DNA of 64,000 bases from Cololabis saira (lineage: Eukaryota; Chordata; Actinopteri; Beloniformes; Belonidae): contig NC_084599.1 in the NCBI RefSeq assembly GCF_033807715.1, positions 12,525,125 to 12,589,124 on the forward strand, given 5' to 3'. The position numbers and the translations under genes are program-made. Positions 12,431 to 25,797 of this stretch are shown here, piece by piece (position 1 is the stretch's first letter; every line of letters begins with the position of its first letter). Below the pieces are notes generated by a model, which was not told the origin of the DNA, made no database searches, and was given only the letters and a program-made list of their open reading frames with translations.

Positions 12431-15400
12431 TATGTTATATGACAGAAACAACCAAACAAAGACAGAGTCATAGTTCCTCTCTTTGTGTGAAGATGGGAAG
12501 AGTGAGTCTTCATGATTGTGCAGCAGCAAGAGATAAAGCATACGGAGGAAGGAGACAACAAATACGCCATGTCTTATTGCAAGAGATGGTTTCCACTTTT
12601 TGAGACAGTTCTCCCTGCGGTAACATTCAGGCTCCCTGCAGTCGTCATCCATTGAGCTCATTAGTGTAACTTGTGCTAACACATGCGCACTCACCTGCCC
12701 ATTTATGACCTCAATGTTCTTCCTGAATGCACATTTCTCAGAATGATGCCTTCTTTAAGCAGAACTGTGGTATGTATCGTGAGCCCACACATATTTGCAA
12801 ACATGCACAGATGCAAAGGGCAAAGCTGAAAGGTGAACCACAGCGATGCACATGCAGCCCCCGTCACCTGTGCAGTGGAACTGGACAGCTAATGCAACAG
12901 TGGGAGGTGGAGACCCGAGAATCGGAGTGGAGTGAGCAGCAGTGTGAGAGTCAGATGGGAAGTGAAGTTGCTAAAAACAGAGCTTACATGTGAGGCAAGT
13001 CTGTCAGATGAACTACGAAAAACTCACCACAGGGGCTTACTAACTAGGTCACCCAGGATCCGTGGGTCTGGGTGAGCTCTGCACTTTTCAAAGACAGGCC
13101 AGCTTATTTCTATTATGGTAGAGCAGGGTTTTGAATCCATCATGTGCACCTTAATCTCCACCAGGGGAATGCTCATTATGCCCTTTCTTCCACCATGATC
13201 ATTTTTTAGCATTTTCATTTCCCTAGGTAAACACTTATTTTCACCTCAGGTCTTTTGTGCTGCGTCTGCACGGCTAAAAATGAGGTCGGCGGATCCTTAT
13301 TGATTCCCTTTGAAAGGTGCTGCACTTCCCTGTAAAACTTTTCAGATGATGAAATTCCCCTCAGATGATGAGTTCTTCATCTGAGGGGTGTTAATACTGA
13401 AACTACCCGATAATGTGCAGCAACACATATATACGTAACTGCAGAGCACGTTTATGTTCAATAGATTTAGTTTCAGTTTATACATTCACCGTCATTTCCT
13501 GTAAAGACAAGATGTGGTCATGACAGATAAAGACGCAGTTCTAAGGAGTAAAACATTACAGGTCATAAAAGACAATTCCATTAAAATTCCTACTTTATGC
13601 TCTTTTATGTCAAAGTTGTTTAAGGAACCAATGTGAGAAGTGGTATAAATGTTGCATTGCAAACCAGTGTCGGTCCTAAACCCAGATAAATTGGGAAAGC
13701 TGTGTCAAGGAGGGCAATCCAGCGTGAAACCTAGGCAAATAAGTATGCTTAACAAAACGATCTGCTGCCAGCCACTAAGGAAAAAAAACACAAAAAAAAA
13801 CATGGAAACAGAAAAAAACAGAAAGAAGTTGTTCTTTCAATAGAAATACCGTTCATTCATTAGTTGCACTAGAAATCCTGTAGGTCACAGGAAGTCTGAA
13901 ATGATCCCCCTCAACACCTCAGACAGGTGATATGACCAGACATCTACAGCTGCTAACCCCAATGTTGTTTTCACATCTGGGGAAAAAGCCACACACATAG
14001 GTAAAACATGCAGACTCCTCAAAAATACAGAACAGCAGAACAGTGCAAAACCTTTTTTTTTTTTTTCTTTTTCCTGTGCTTACACGTCACTAGGGCTGGA
14101 CAGCTGCAGCCTGACTGGGAACCCTGCATGCGGACAAACATCCTCCATCGTGTAACTGGAATAGAAATCAAAACACAGACAGGCGATGTTATCAGTTAAT
14201 CCTTGTGCAATCAGTGACTGCTGGTTAATGTTTTGTATTAACAGGTTCTGTTTCAGTCCCTATTTTCTGAATGACTGCGTCATCTCAAAACAAAAACAGA
14301 ACAATACACTCAGGTACAGCTTTACGAGGAATATGCAAACAAAGATATAGTATTAGATAGCAGGGATTATAGTACAGAGGTAGACAGATGTTAACTGCAG
14401 AAACTGATTAACAGTAGAAAGTATAAAAATAGTATTCTATACGTTCAATATGTAATAGTATTTAGAAAAATAAAAAAAACATTTGTTTTGTCTTTTCTTT
14501 CCCAGTCCTATATAACCACTGCATCATTCCAAAATACCTATGAAAAAATGTCTGAGTGTATTCACGCATGGAGGAAATTATATATGTACATGTGTGCTTG
14601 TGTAAATGCTCATTATAGTGACACATTTTACACCTTTGTGTACACATCTGCTGTGCTTCAGTGAATGTTGACATGAGTGCTTCGTGTCTTTGGCCTGCTG
14701 ACGGTAATCAAACCAACACCCAGAGCCCACACAGAGCTGTGAGGCCAGCAGCCCACACATGCATGCTCATGCATGGCAGAATCTCACATGAACTCGCTCT
14801 TGCTCACACAGGCACACCTATAATCTTTCATTGCGAATCACACACCTGTAGCTTTTAATTGTTCTTCCCGCGCTGCTATTCAACAGAACTTCAGACGCCC
14901 ACGTCCCCCCTTCCTTGATCATTCAGTTTTCTTCCCTGACTACATTCAGCTGACTTTCCCTTTGTGTCTGAGTCAAACCACAACACGTCCTCGTCCACCT
15001 GTTTACATTCACTCAGTGTCTGGTCAGTTTCACACAGGGAAGCGTTCAAGGGCGTGAATGAGAAATGAGCATTTCTTTATGATTGATACAGGAAATCTCA
15101 TTTTTCATGGCCTTCTGTCGTAATTTCTCACACTCGAGTACATCATTGTTTCAGCAGAAAAACATGTGCGTCATTAAATACATAAAACGAAAATGCATCA
15201 TATACAGAACATTCATTTTACACACCCACTCATAATTCAGTGAGATCGTGCCAGATGTTAAATGTGCCTTTAATGCGTAAGCTGCGTCTGCTGTTGATCG
15301 TATCCGTGTTGACCACACTTGGACACTGCAGTTTACATTCGGGCCACTCAAAGGCAACCACCACGCCAAACTTTCATCACCACAGTGTCTCCTTTCGCAG

Positions 15401-17059
15401 AGCCTACCCGTATTTTACAGTCTTCTGTCATTTTGGGTGGTTCAGAGCCAGTGTAACAATTCCATATGTGTCAGCAAAGAAGGAATTCAGTGTGGGTGAC
15501 TGTAAAACATAATTGAAAAAAAAAAGAAAGACTAAACTTTCCCCTACTTTGAATGTGTTAGTGGTTGATCTGACATGTGATGTGACCTTCATTCTTTCTC
15601 TGTCAGTTAGTTCTGGCTAAGATGAAGGCATATTTAATTGGCTCTTTTATTCTTTCTGTCTTTGAGAGCTCAAATGTGGTACTTTTTTAACATCTTGAAA
15701 AAAAAGAAATGATGGATCTAAGTTCAGCCTCGTGAGACAGTAGTTATTTATATTGATATGTATGATTTTGCACATTTTCCTGCAAACAGAAGCAATGTTT
15801 GTGACATATCTGCAAATATATGTACAACAGACCAGCGAGGGTTACTGAAATATCTCTTTTTAAGCCATTCTTCTCTTGCAGATCCCTGCACTTCGTCACT
15901 CACAGCTCCTCTGGTTACAACCAGACCCCTCTAGGGAGCCTCTGGGGCCTGCTGACTAAATTAGTTTCAGCAGGACCAGGAACCAGGAGTTGCAGACCAT
16001 TATAACCTCTCTTTGGATTAAAGAACTCTGACCTGTGTCTCTGTCAAGGCTTCTCAGGGCCTTTGAAGTTTCTCTCTCCTTCTCCTTCCCTTCACCACCC
16101 AACTCCAATTGCAGACCCACTTCTGCCCTTCACCAACCCTTTTTTCGGTCCACTCACCCTCTTTTCTCTCCCTTCTCGCCCTTCTTTTTCAGAGGAGCCT
16201 CAGTGATAGATACGCCTCATAGCTCGCTCCCTTCCTCAAATTCCTCCTCCGCCTCGCCAGCCATCATCTGTCTTCCTGTTAATTTGATCCTCTACCCTTT
16301 TTTCTTTATCTCTGCCTCTAGAGATACATCCAGCGTCTTCATATTGTCTCTGCACTGTCCCAGCCCCTATTTTTATCTATCTCGTCATTTCTTCTCTTCT
16401 CTTTTAGCATTTTCAGACCACTTCTCCATTGAAGACTCAGCATCTGTTACCCCTCCCAAACGTTTTCTCGACTTCTCATATCCTTTTGTACTTCCTTCTT
16501 CTCATCCTATATTCTTATTACAAATGTTCCTCTTTGCCCTCTTTGTTGCACTCTGTTCTGTCTTCCTCCCTCTTCCACCACCCCTCCCCTCCTACTTTAG
16601 ACTTTGTCCTCAGGGTTTTTGCGTGCCTCACACATTCCTTTGCACTGACTGGATGTATTTACGTTGATGTCCTCTATTCTCTGTGCAGATACAAACCCAA
16701 CACCACAGGAGCACACACAAATGCACAGAACCCATACAGCTCCATCACCAACTACACAGAGAGAGGCACATGCTTTCTTCTTAATACTTATCCGTTAATT
16801 GTGCTTCTACATTCTGCTATTCTCTTTAATGGTGGATACACTTACATGACATGTGAGAGACAGGAGCAAAGCTGGAAGTTCAAAGGCATGTCAAACATGT
16901 TGAACTAGACTATGCCAGCACAAACGCTGCCAAACTGTAATTGTGCCCCTAATCTTACACTTCCAGATCCTTAAGTATGAAAGCAGGGGAAGTACAGCAC
17001 GGATTCATTGATAAATAAATGCAGCCGAGTGGATCTTTTTATAGCTTCACCACCTAGAG
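12431..17059. other. Non-coding interval, no gene recognised
   Basis: It contains a perfect 12-bp stem with an 8-nt loop at 13357-13388, a T run at 14052-14066, and a strongly pyrimidine-biased stretch at 16050-16620. The 210-codon frame at 16035-16667 is a consequence of that bias: a Ser/Pro/Phe/Leu-rich translation without domains. Confidence 0.45.
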
Positions 17060-17505
17060 CAGTGGTCCCCAACCTTTTCGGAACCGCGGACCGGTTTAAT
17101 GTCTGACAATATTTTCACGGCCCAATCTAAAGGTGTAGTTGATAAAAACTAAATAAAATGACATTAAAAACTGTGATATTTTCTCTATAGTAATAATAAT
17201 AATAAAACATAATTTTCGAAAAAATAAAATAAAATAATGGAAATTGTAAATTACCTTTAATATGAGTATTTCTATAAATGTGTTTTTATGTCTCATTAAC
17301 GTTATTTAAAGCCAGGCTTTTATTTTATTTATTAAGGAGACCGATATTTAGTGCTTTTATTTTGAAGGCGTCTCGCCGAGAAATTGTAAACATCCTGAGC
17401 TTCGGACTTTGATGGTAAAAGTTTAACGGCAGTAGAAAGTATGTCTGAAAGACTAAACTAGTGTCTTGAAAGCTAAAGTGGCTAAAGTGGGGTTGGGGAC
17501 CACTG
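17060..17505. mobile_element. hAT (Charlie-like) MITE, 446 bp
   Basis: Terminal inverted repeats cagtggtccccaacc (15 bp) sit at both ends, and the 8-bp direct repeat acctagag lies immediately outside (17052-17059 and 17506-17513). The first part reads as the familiar ...ccgcggaccggtttaatgtc... of vertebrate hAT ends. The interior is AT-rich and non-coding, so mobilisation would need a transposase in trans. Confidence 0.9.
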
Positions 17506-20500
17506 ACCTAGAGGACAATATGCAGCCATTTTAGCGATATTTATTTAATCAGAGATGGTAGTGCAGAGAAAAAGCTACCAGTGCTGAGGAAGAAGGGTCT
17601 GAACAAGAACAGCAGCAGGGTCACGGAGTGACGTAGAAGTAACGATGGAAGACCTGGAGGGAGCCTTAACAGTATCATAAGGTCATCTTTTTCCGCTGCG
17701 TGCACGTCAGCCATGCACTACCGTCCAAATGACAGTCAGCACATTCAAATGTCACTGTCCGTGACTTGTATTGTGTAACGCCATGCTCACCCGACTGAAG
17801 ACACGCCGTTCTTGTGAGTTGTGTAAAAACAGCAGAGGAGGACGGTGATCTCATGTGTCTGCCAAGTCCTACCCTGTCCATTTCAGGTGCTGTATTGTGC
17901 AATATGCTCCCAACCCATCTACCTACTCACCTAAAACTAGCCATATTAGGATATCCATTCTTCTCCATAAGTACGCTGTGTACGGTATGTGTCAGTATTT
18001 CCCGTCTGTGCTATTCTTGTATTCACCTGTCAGTCTTGCTTAATGTGTTTTTATTATTTGCTGAAACAATGCTGTTTAGCGAACCAGCCGCAGCTGTTCA
18101 ATGGGATGACACTGTAACAGTCGGCTTTATCACTAATCGCCTTTGTCTATAACGCTCATGTGGCCAATATTTGTAAATTAGGGGAGCTTCAGTAAACCTA
18201 CTATTTATCGGTTAAAAACAGGATTGATGGCAAAAGTGGACATTTTATTTACAGAAAGCATAAGGATGCGGGCCTCTTTTTTTTTTCTTCCCCTTTTCTT
18301 TTTATTGGATAGATTATTAATGTGCTAACCCACAAGTTTATGTTTGTTTTTCTATTTTTTATTTGTATTTGTTTGTTTGTTGCACGGTGAATATACAGAT
18401 AATTTTTTGTGATCTGGTAAAAATGTGCAGTTGTAAAAAAAAAAAACTGAAAATCTAATAAAAACAAAGTGACAAAAAAAACAAAAAAAAAACAGGATTG
18501 ATTCAGACCTCCTCCTCTGTGATCCCTGTCTCGTCTTCTGCAACTACAACGCAGCACGTGTATGTGTGTGTTGATACGTCCATCATACCAGGTCACAGAT
18601 ACCTGCCAGGAAGATTATATGGTTTTGCAAATGGATAAAAACATTAACAGAGGGAACTGATTTTGACCTTAGCGACAAACATGCCTTTACTTCCAGTAAG
18701 AAGCTAAAGGTGCACACCTGCCTCCTCTCTGAGGCCGGCCGGCTGACACCGATGCCAGTGACTCTGGAACTGCCCAACAAGGAGTTAACACCTCAGATGG
18801 AGAGACAAAGTGGGGGAGGCGTGGGAGGAGAAGAGAAAGGAGGGTGTGAAGAAGAAAAGGAGTGGCTGGCAGCAGACGGAAAGGAGGTGAGCTCAGGCCT
18901 GTGGAATCAGGAACTGCTCTTTGCTCTTTACTCTGCTACACCCCTGCACTGCCGCCACCGCAACAACCCCAAACCCCCACGACCCCACCCCTGCTCTTTA
19001 CCCATAGCTCCACTACTCCACTTCAATCCAGCTGGAATACTGAATTTCAGCACCCACCCACCCCTTCTTTATTTCTCACCTTTCTTCTTCTTGCAAAACA
19101 TGGAGGAATTTAAAAAAAAAAAAAGGAAGCAGCGTCCTCAGTTAGAAGCTGCAGCTCTGCAAGGGCCCGGAGTCTGCTTTGTGAATGTGAATCATGTCGA
19201 TACGATTATCCACAGACAAAAAAGCCTCTACATCAGACAAGTTTCCTTCTGTGCCGTCTCGTACTTTAGCAGAAGTGCCACAGTCAGATTAAAAATATCT
19301 CTGTGAGCAGCAGAGAGAAAGTCTGATTCCTCACAAGGATGTATCAAAACCCACAGATTCAGCAGTGCAGACCTCAGTGGGATTACAGCAAGGACCATTC
19401 TCGCCTCAAGAACTGGAGTTTGTTCTGATTGAGACAAAGAGAAATATTCACACACAGCCTCACTTGGGGCAGATTCCAGTAAAAAGCAATTTGTTTAAAT
19501 ATGTGTCCAGGGAACACGGCTTCAGAGTGGGCGCGCTGATTTGAAAAATATTACTTCTCAGTATTTAAGAAAGGAGAAACATAATAACATTGACACAGAG
19601 CCAGTCGGCTGCATTGAGTCATATACTGGTGGTGTCTTTCTGGAAAGAATGACAAACAGCTCTGCCGGTTATCTGCCGGCCATACCACCTCCATCTCTAA
19701 CTTCAGCCATGTCATGTTAACCTTCTCAGTGCGGTCAGACACTTAGGTGTAGCTGGCATGAAGCTCTCGTCAGTGCATCTATCTTTGGTAGTAACAGACC
19801 ACACACGCTGGCTCGTATCCTCTTCCACAAAGTGAGTCACCAAACATTCTTGGATGAAGAAAATTCTACTTTTTTGGTTTTGTTTTTTGTTTTTTCAGGT
19901 GACGAGCTTTTCCTGATAGAGATGAGGACAAAAGTTCAAAGCTGTTTACTGTTGCCAGGTCAAGAAAGAACAAAAGAAAGAAAGAAGTAGGGCGGCAGCT
20001 GGCACATCCGTCATCCACTTGGAGTGGGGAAAGAATGGGCGTCTTTCTGCTTACCTGTGCACCGTCAGCCCGGGAGGGGCAGCAAGGACATTTGTCATGA
20101 AGCCGAGGAGTAAATAGTGAGAAAACAAACCGCCATCTGTCTAGGCCTATTGATTTTCACATGAAAAGCAAATACATCCTTTTTATTTGTGCTGCCTCCC
20201 GGTTCTTTCTGCCTGTTGGGCGGGCGCAGGGTTTAAGTTTACCTTTCGACATCATGTTCCTTCGATGGTCTTTATATATGACTGTGTGAATGAATCTCGA
20301 GCCTGATAACCTTTTTTTTTTTTCCTGTGACATGGCTAAGAAGAGGAGCAAATATGAAGGACTTATTTTCTCGTGAGTCACGGTTAAAAGCAGAACGCTG
20401 GAATTGCCACAACGGCGGCGGTCTGATGAGGCAGGCAGATAGCCTGTCTGCTCTTTAAACAATGAACAACACAGGGAGGCAGGGATGCGTACGTGGCTGA

Positions 20501-22068
20501 TCTAAACAGAGGCTTTGACAAAGACGGTCAAGGACCTAGCGTCTTGCAGTCTGATCTTTGAAAATGTAACACTTTCCGTCTCTCAGCCCACACCTCAAAG
20601 AGATTGTGTCCGCCCGCATATTTGACATGTCACAAAGGTGTGTTTGGAGGCAGGCACCAGAAGAAAAGATAGGAAGATGCAGCGACTGATCCTGAGGAAG
20701 CGAGAGCACTTTAATGTCTTGTGTCAGCACCACCTGCCTCCTCTTGTGAAATCTCTTCATGTTCCACCCACTGAGTTTCCAACCCTCCATCCTGCCCTTG
20801 AACAGACACTAATTCAACCACCAACTCTAATCCCTAATGCAAAGACCTGATGAATTCCTTTCACCGCCGCCATATAAATGTTTATCATTAAATGGGTGCT
20901 ATTCACAGAATTATCATTGAGGGGCGTAATGACTTTTTATTAGGTCTGACTAAGGTTTGTGGGTAGATAACCTAACAAAGACTGCCTAGGTGCTCTTGTA
21001 TTTATTATCCTCCCTATTTGGCTTTGATCATTTTTGGCATTTTGCTGCCGACACTTTAGATACACAGCTGATGCAACCAAAATGTCATCTCTCTTTTTAG
21101 TACAACCGCAGGAGAGAGGGCCTTTTCATTTTTGGGGAAAATTTTGAAACGGCTCTAACCTTTCTTCAACAATGCTGCCACTTTATGGTGGGAATTCCTA
21201 ATTCAGCGAGAGGCAAACGGAGCAGCACCTGCTTTCAGCACCACACACGTCCTCTGAGAACCTCTGCAGTAAGAGAAAGAAGACGTGGTGGGAGATATTA
21301 GCAACTTGTTGACAAGACTGGAGTGTCAAAAACATAGTAAACATGCACCTTAGAGCTCATGATACCATGTGCCTCCAAACGCTGGGTCAAGAGCATGCGC
21401 AGAGACATGTGGTATATTAGCAGGATGAAATTCTAGGGAGCATTACATAATCATGCATGTGTTGCATTTTCACATTAAGCTGCATGTATGGTCTGTGCCC
21501 AAGTGCGTATGCCTATATATGTCTTTGCTTTGTTCCCATGATCCTGTTCATTCCAATTAGCCCCCACCCCCTTAAATGGCCTCGACTGCAGTGTGGACAC
21601 ACAATGCACCATCGTCGCTCGTGTTTTTGCACTGATGTCCTCATTCGTTGATCAACACACACACACACAATCTAAAGAGAGATCATCATGCTTTACCATC
21701 GGGGACATTCGTTATTATTGTATTTCGACATTTGTTTTACTCAGTCTTTTGTCATCTTTCTACTTCCTTTCTTCTCCCCGTCCTTTTACATCCCCCCCTA
21801 GCTCTGCCTCTCACGGTCCCCTGCTCCCTCCCCTCCCTCTCTCCACATTCCATGGTGAGTGGGTGGAAAGTTCATTGGGGATGTGGGATACCAGAAGGGC
21901 AGGGGGGTGGGTGGGTGGCTGGGGTGGGGTTGTGCGTGAGTGGGGTTTCCTCAGCCCCTCCTCCCCCTTCCTCAACTTCAACAAAAGTCAGCGGCAGCCC
22001 ACTGCCTCTCCACAGGCTCTGAGGTGGGGGGAATGACTGGCGTTGTGGCTCTGCGTTGTGGAGGGGCT
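17506..22068. other. Non-coding interval, no gene recognised
   Basis: The longest frame (18710-19306, 198 codons) has charged and Pro-rich low complexity and no domain. A-rich runs occur near 18430-18490. I find no convincing exon, transposon end or RNA gene. Confidence 0.45.
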
Positions 22069-22085
22069 GGGGGGGGGGGGGGGGG
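22069..22085. repeat. Poly-G tract (17 G)
   Basis: A run of 17 G follows a G-rich context. It could form stacked quadruplex structures and is prone to sequencing error. Confidence 0.9.
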
Positions 22086-22754
22086 CGATGTGCCAGGGGA
22101 TATGTCATAACTGAAACATTGAGACTCTCCAAGTTTGTGACAGATGAAATTCTGTGGTCTCTGCTTATGGACGCATCTGTTTTCTGTTCTGTTCTACTAA
22201 AACTGTGGTGGCTCACCCTCATCACCTTTTGTTCCCTGGCTCTAGAGACACTGACAACACTTAGTGAGAGAAGGACCTCTGCTGGTCATGTCTGCGTACT
22301 ACAACCCTGTTATCAGAAATTGATGGAGTGCACTGTACTTGTCTGATGTTGAATCAAAAAATAGGCTACATTTTATAGATAATAACTAATATTTTATTAA
22401 TGAAGAACTTGAATCTCATTTTAGTTGCATACATGGGACAAATTGCTTTCTATTGTTGTCACTTGACTGTTTTCCTTCAAATATTTTGTAATTTGAAAAC
22501 CGAAAGGATAAGACAGTTTGGTTCCTATCACCTTGCATAATCTTCTTGTAGTGACAAGCCCATTGTTGTTATGTTAGCTTCATTTTCAGCCTCTGTATCT
22601 CAGTGTTTACATTCTGCACCGTCCTTGTTGCATTGCAAGAAAACAAACTGTCTTTAGAAGCAGCTCTGGTCCGTGGGCTGCGTGTGTAGGAGACATACAG
22701 GAAGTGGTGGGCGACCAGTAAACTGTATTTCCCCTTCCTGTCTATGTCCTCTCT

Positions 22755-22791
<37 letters not shown>

Positions 22792-25628
22792 CCCTTTGGC
22801 TATTAATGTAGCTCAGAGCTACCCACCATACACCCACGTGGCCATTGGGAGCTGTTGTGCACAAGCAATCTCAGACGTGCGCGGATACATACATGCCAGA
22901 AAATGAATGCACATAAAGAGCCAGAAGCAGATGCCAAGTGATATCAGTGTAAATAATTAGAAGCAAATAAACAACATGTACTATTAGGTTGCAAAATGTA
23001 CAGGACTGTTGTACCCTCAAGGCAGGCTCTCATGTCAATGCAGGCGTTCCTGCCTCTTCTGCATATATACATAATAGAGAGCAGGGTGCTGTTAAATAGG
23101 TGTCCATCACTCAATCAGCAGGTCAATCCCACCAAGAAGGAGGTTATGTACACTGTATGCACAGTAGGATAACACCAGCAGAGAGATAACAAGGTTCACC
23201 CGTCTTCAAGGAGTTCTAACTGTCCCTGAACACAAAGAAAAATGTGTACAACACAAACACGCACAGTCATTGCAGAGGTAGAATCACAGATGTAACAGTG
23301 CAGTCTGAAATGACTGGTCATTTCTATTTTTTTCTCTTCCCTTTAAATGCCTATGATATTTCTGAAAGCGGGTTCATAAGTGGGTGCATTTAGCACTTGA
23401 GCATTTTCAATTTCTAAATGTCTTTCGCTCTTTGTCCTATTTACCATTTACACACGTGACACAGCCTACGTATCCATGATCCATGCTCCTATCACAGTCC
23501 TTACCCCCACCCCCCCTTCTCCTCCCGGTCATCCAGCTTATGTGTGAGAACAGACAGAACACACGCCGGCATGAATCAGGGTGAATCATGCATCCCAAAT
23601 AGCACCCAAAGAGAGGTGTTGCATTTAACCAGGACGCAGACTATTTATAATGGCCTGGGCGTGCACGTTCTCATTATGGGCCACAGAGGATGCTGACAAT
23701 GGACAAGCAGATGAGGGGTTAGTGAGGCAGTGACTCCTTTTAAATGTCACCAGCAATGTATCTCCTTATCTGTGGACTCTTGAGGCGGCAGTCTGAGTGA
23801 ATACAAGACTCAGAGCAGGTTGAATAACCTCGAGTGCAGGGGGAGAAAAAAGATCTTTTGTATGACACAATAATGTGCTGATGAGTGGGCGCAGATACGA
23901 ATGTAGGTGTTATTTTTATTTTTTGTTTTATCTAATTCCGTCCGCTCTGCAGTGCAAGGCTCTGATGTTTTGCGGGCTTGGAACAAAGTCGGCTTATTTG
24001 ATTGATATCAGACCTGTAAAACTGATTTAACCTCTGATTAGAGTCTGATCAAAATAAACTCTCTAACACGTGAACGTGACAGCAGAGCTGAATGTTGACT
24101 TGTTCCTAATAAGCTTGTTAAAGTCTAATTAGTGGAACATACAGCTTGGAAATAAACAAACACCATTATCATTTCAAATGCACAAGTGGTTTGGAAGGGG
24201 AGGCCTTTTTTTATCTCTCTCTCTCTCCCACGTGCCATTCAAGCATCACATCAGGAAAACATTTGGAAGCGCAAACTCATCAGTCCTCAGCAAGCTAGCA
24301 TTGAAATTACCTTGAAAGCTACACTGCAGTGAAGCTGAACCTCAAAATGTCCAAATAGCAGGGTAGAACACACATTTCAGCTTTGAAAAATAAGCGCCCG
24401 AACAATCACATTAAGTAAATTGATTGGATATTGATTGAGAGGCGCCAGACACCTGAGTAGAATCTACAACACCCACATTAGAAATCAGCATAGGCTTAGA
24501 ACAACCCGAGAACAAAATGAAGATGGCAGAGGATCAAAAACACTTTCTGCAGTTCCAGTAGAAGAGGGAGAGAAGAAAGGAGGGGCCATTTCATTATCAG
24601 CCAACATGTACGCTCACGCCGTACGGCTTTACCTAGTTGTCATGGCAGCAGCTTGTCATGTCATCTGTGTCTCACCTTGAGTGAATGGAGACCTGCGGGA
24701 CATGTGCTCTCCACCGGGAGGATGGAGAGGAGGGCGGGGTTGCGCTGGAAGTGCGTCAGCCCTCTGAGCAGCTGAGGACATAAGTGTGTAAGTGTGAACG
24801 GGGCTGCGTTAGCTGGAGCTGACAGGGAAAGATAGTATCCTCAGGATGAACGTTATCACCGTAGGGACAAAAATCAACAACATCAGCAACAGAGCAGCAG
24901 TCCACAGCTGCTCTTCCATCTGCAAATTGTGCTTTACATGGTGACAGAATGGACTATTTTCTTCTTCTTTTTGTGGTTATCCCAGGCTTACTTTAGCGAC
25001 TTTATTCACAAGTCTTGGCCTACGTGGTTGAAACTCTGAGTGTCAGTCTCTGCATGTTCAGCACCTGTTTAATTAGCAGTTACCAGGGATATGTATGTGC
25101 AAGAAAAGGAGGGTTATTTCAGGGTTTTAAATAAATAATACATATGATTGGTTGATTTTGTATGTCTGGGTACTTGTCAGGTAGAGGCAATGAGAATATG
25201 AGATGGCGCTGCATGAGCTGAACATCTTTCCCCTTCATGTAAAACAAAGATACGAGCAACTTGTAAAATGTTTTCAGGGAATAAAACCATGCACTTGCTT
25301 ATGCATATGGGCTCAAAGTGCTCTTCACTCCTCAAGATTCCCAGTGCGCCCCCTGCGCTCTCACTCTTCCCGTTGGAGAGTTGAACGTCTCGCTCCTGAA
25401 GTTGCCCGTGCCTCTTCACTGCTTCCACATTCAGATAGCTGAGCGTGTATGTTGATCTGTGTGTACACTTGTGTGTCTGTACAAGTTTGAGCGTGCTGAT
25501 GGGAGTGGAGGACTAGGAGGAGGAGAGGCACGGCAGGTTTCCATGACAACAACTTTTTATTTGCTCTTGTCAGTGGCGTTGGTGGATGAGACAGACAGAC
25601 AAACAGACAGAAAGTGAGCTAGATAGAT
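22086..25628. other. Non-coding interval with short simple repeats
   Basis: Apart from the (CCTG)n run and a brief (CT)n near 24214-24228, I see nothing distinctive. There is no domain-bearing frame and no transposon terminus. Confidence 0.45.
22756..22792. repeat. (CCTG)n microsatellite, about 9 copies
   Basis: A perfect tetranucleotide run; the translated poly-Leu-Pro-Ala-Cys frame is an artefact. Confidence 0.9.

Positions 25629-25797
<169 letters not shown>

Noticed and set aside
16035..16667. 210-codon open frame on the plus strand
   Set aside because: Composition is Ser/Pro/Phe/Leu-rich because of a pyrimidine-rich tract; no domain, no plausible exon borders.
18710..19306. 198-codon open frame on the plus strand
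   Set aside because: Low-complexity charged and Pro-rich translation with a poly-Lys run; no similarity to a known family and no paired splice sites I trust.
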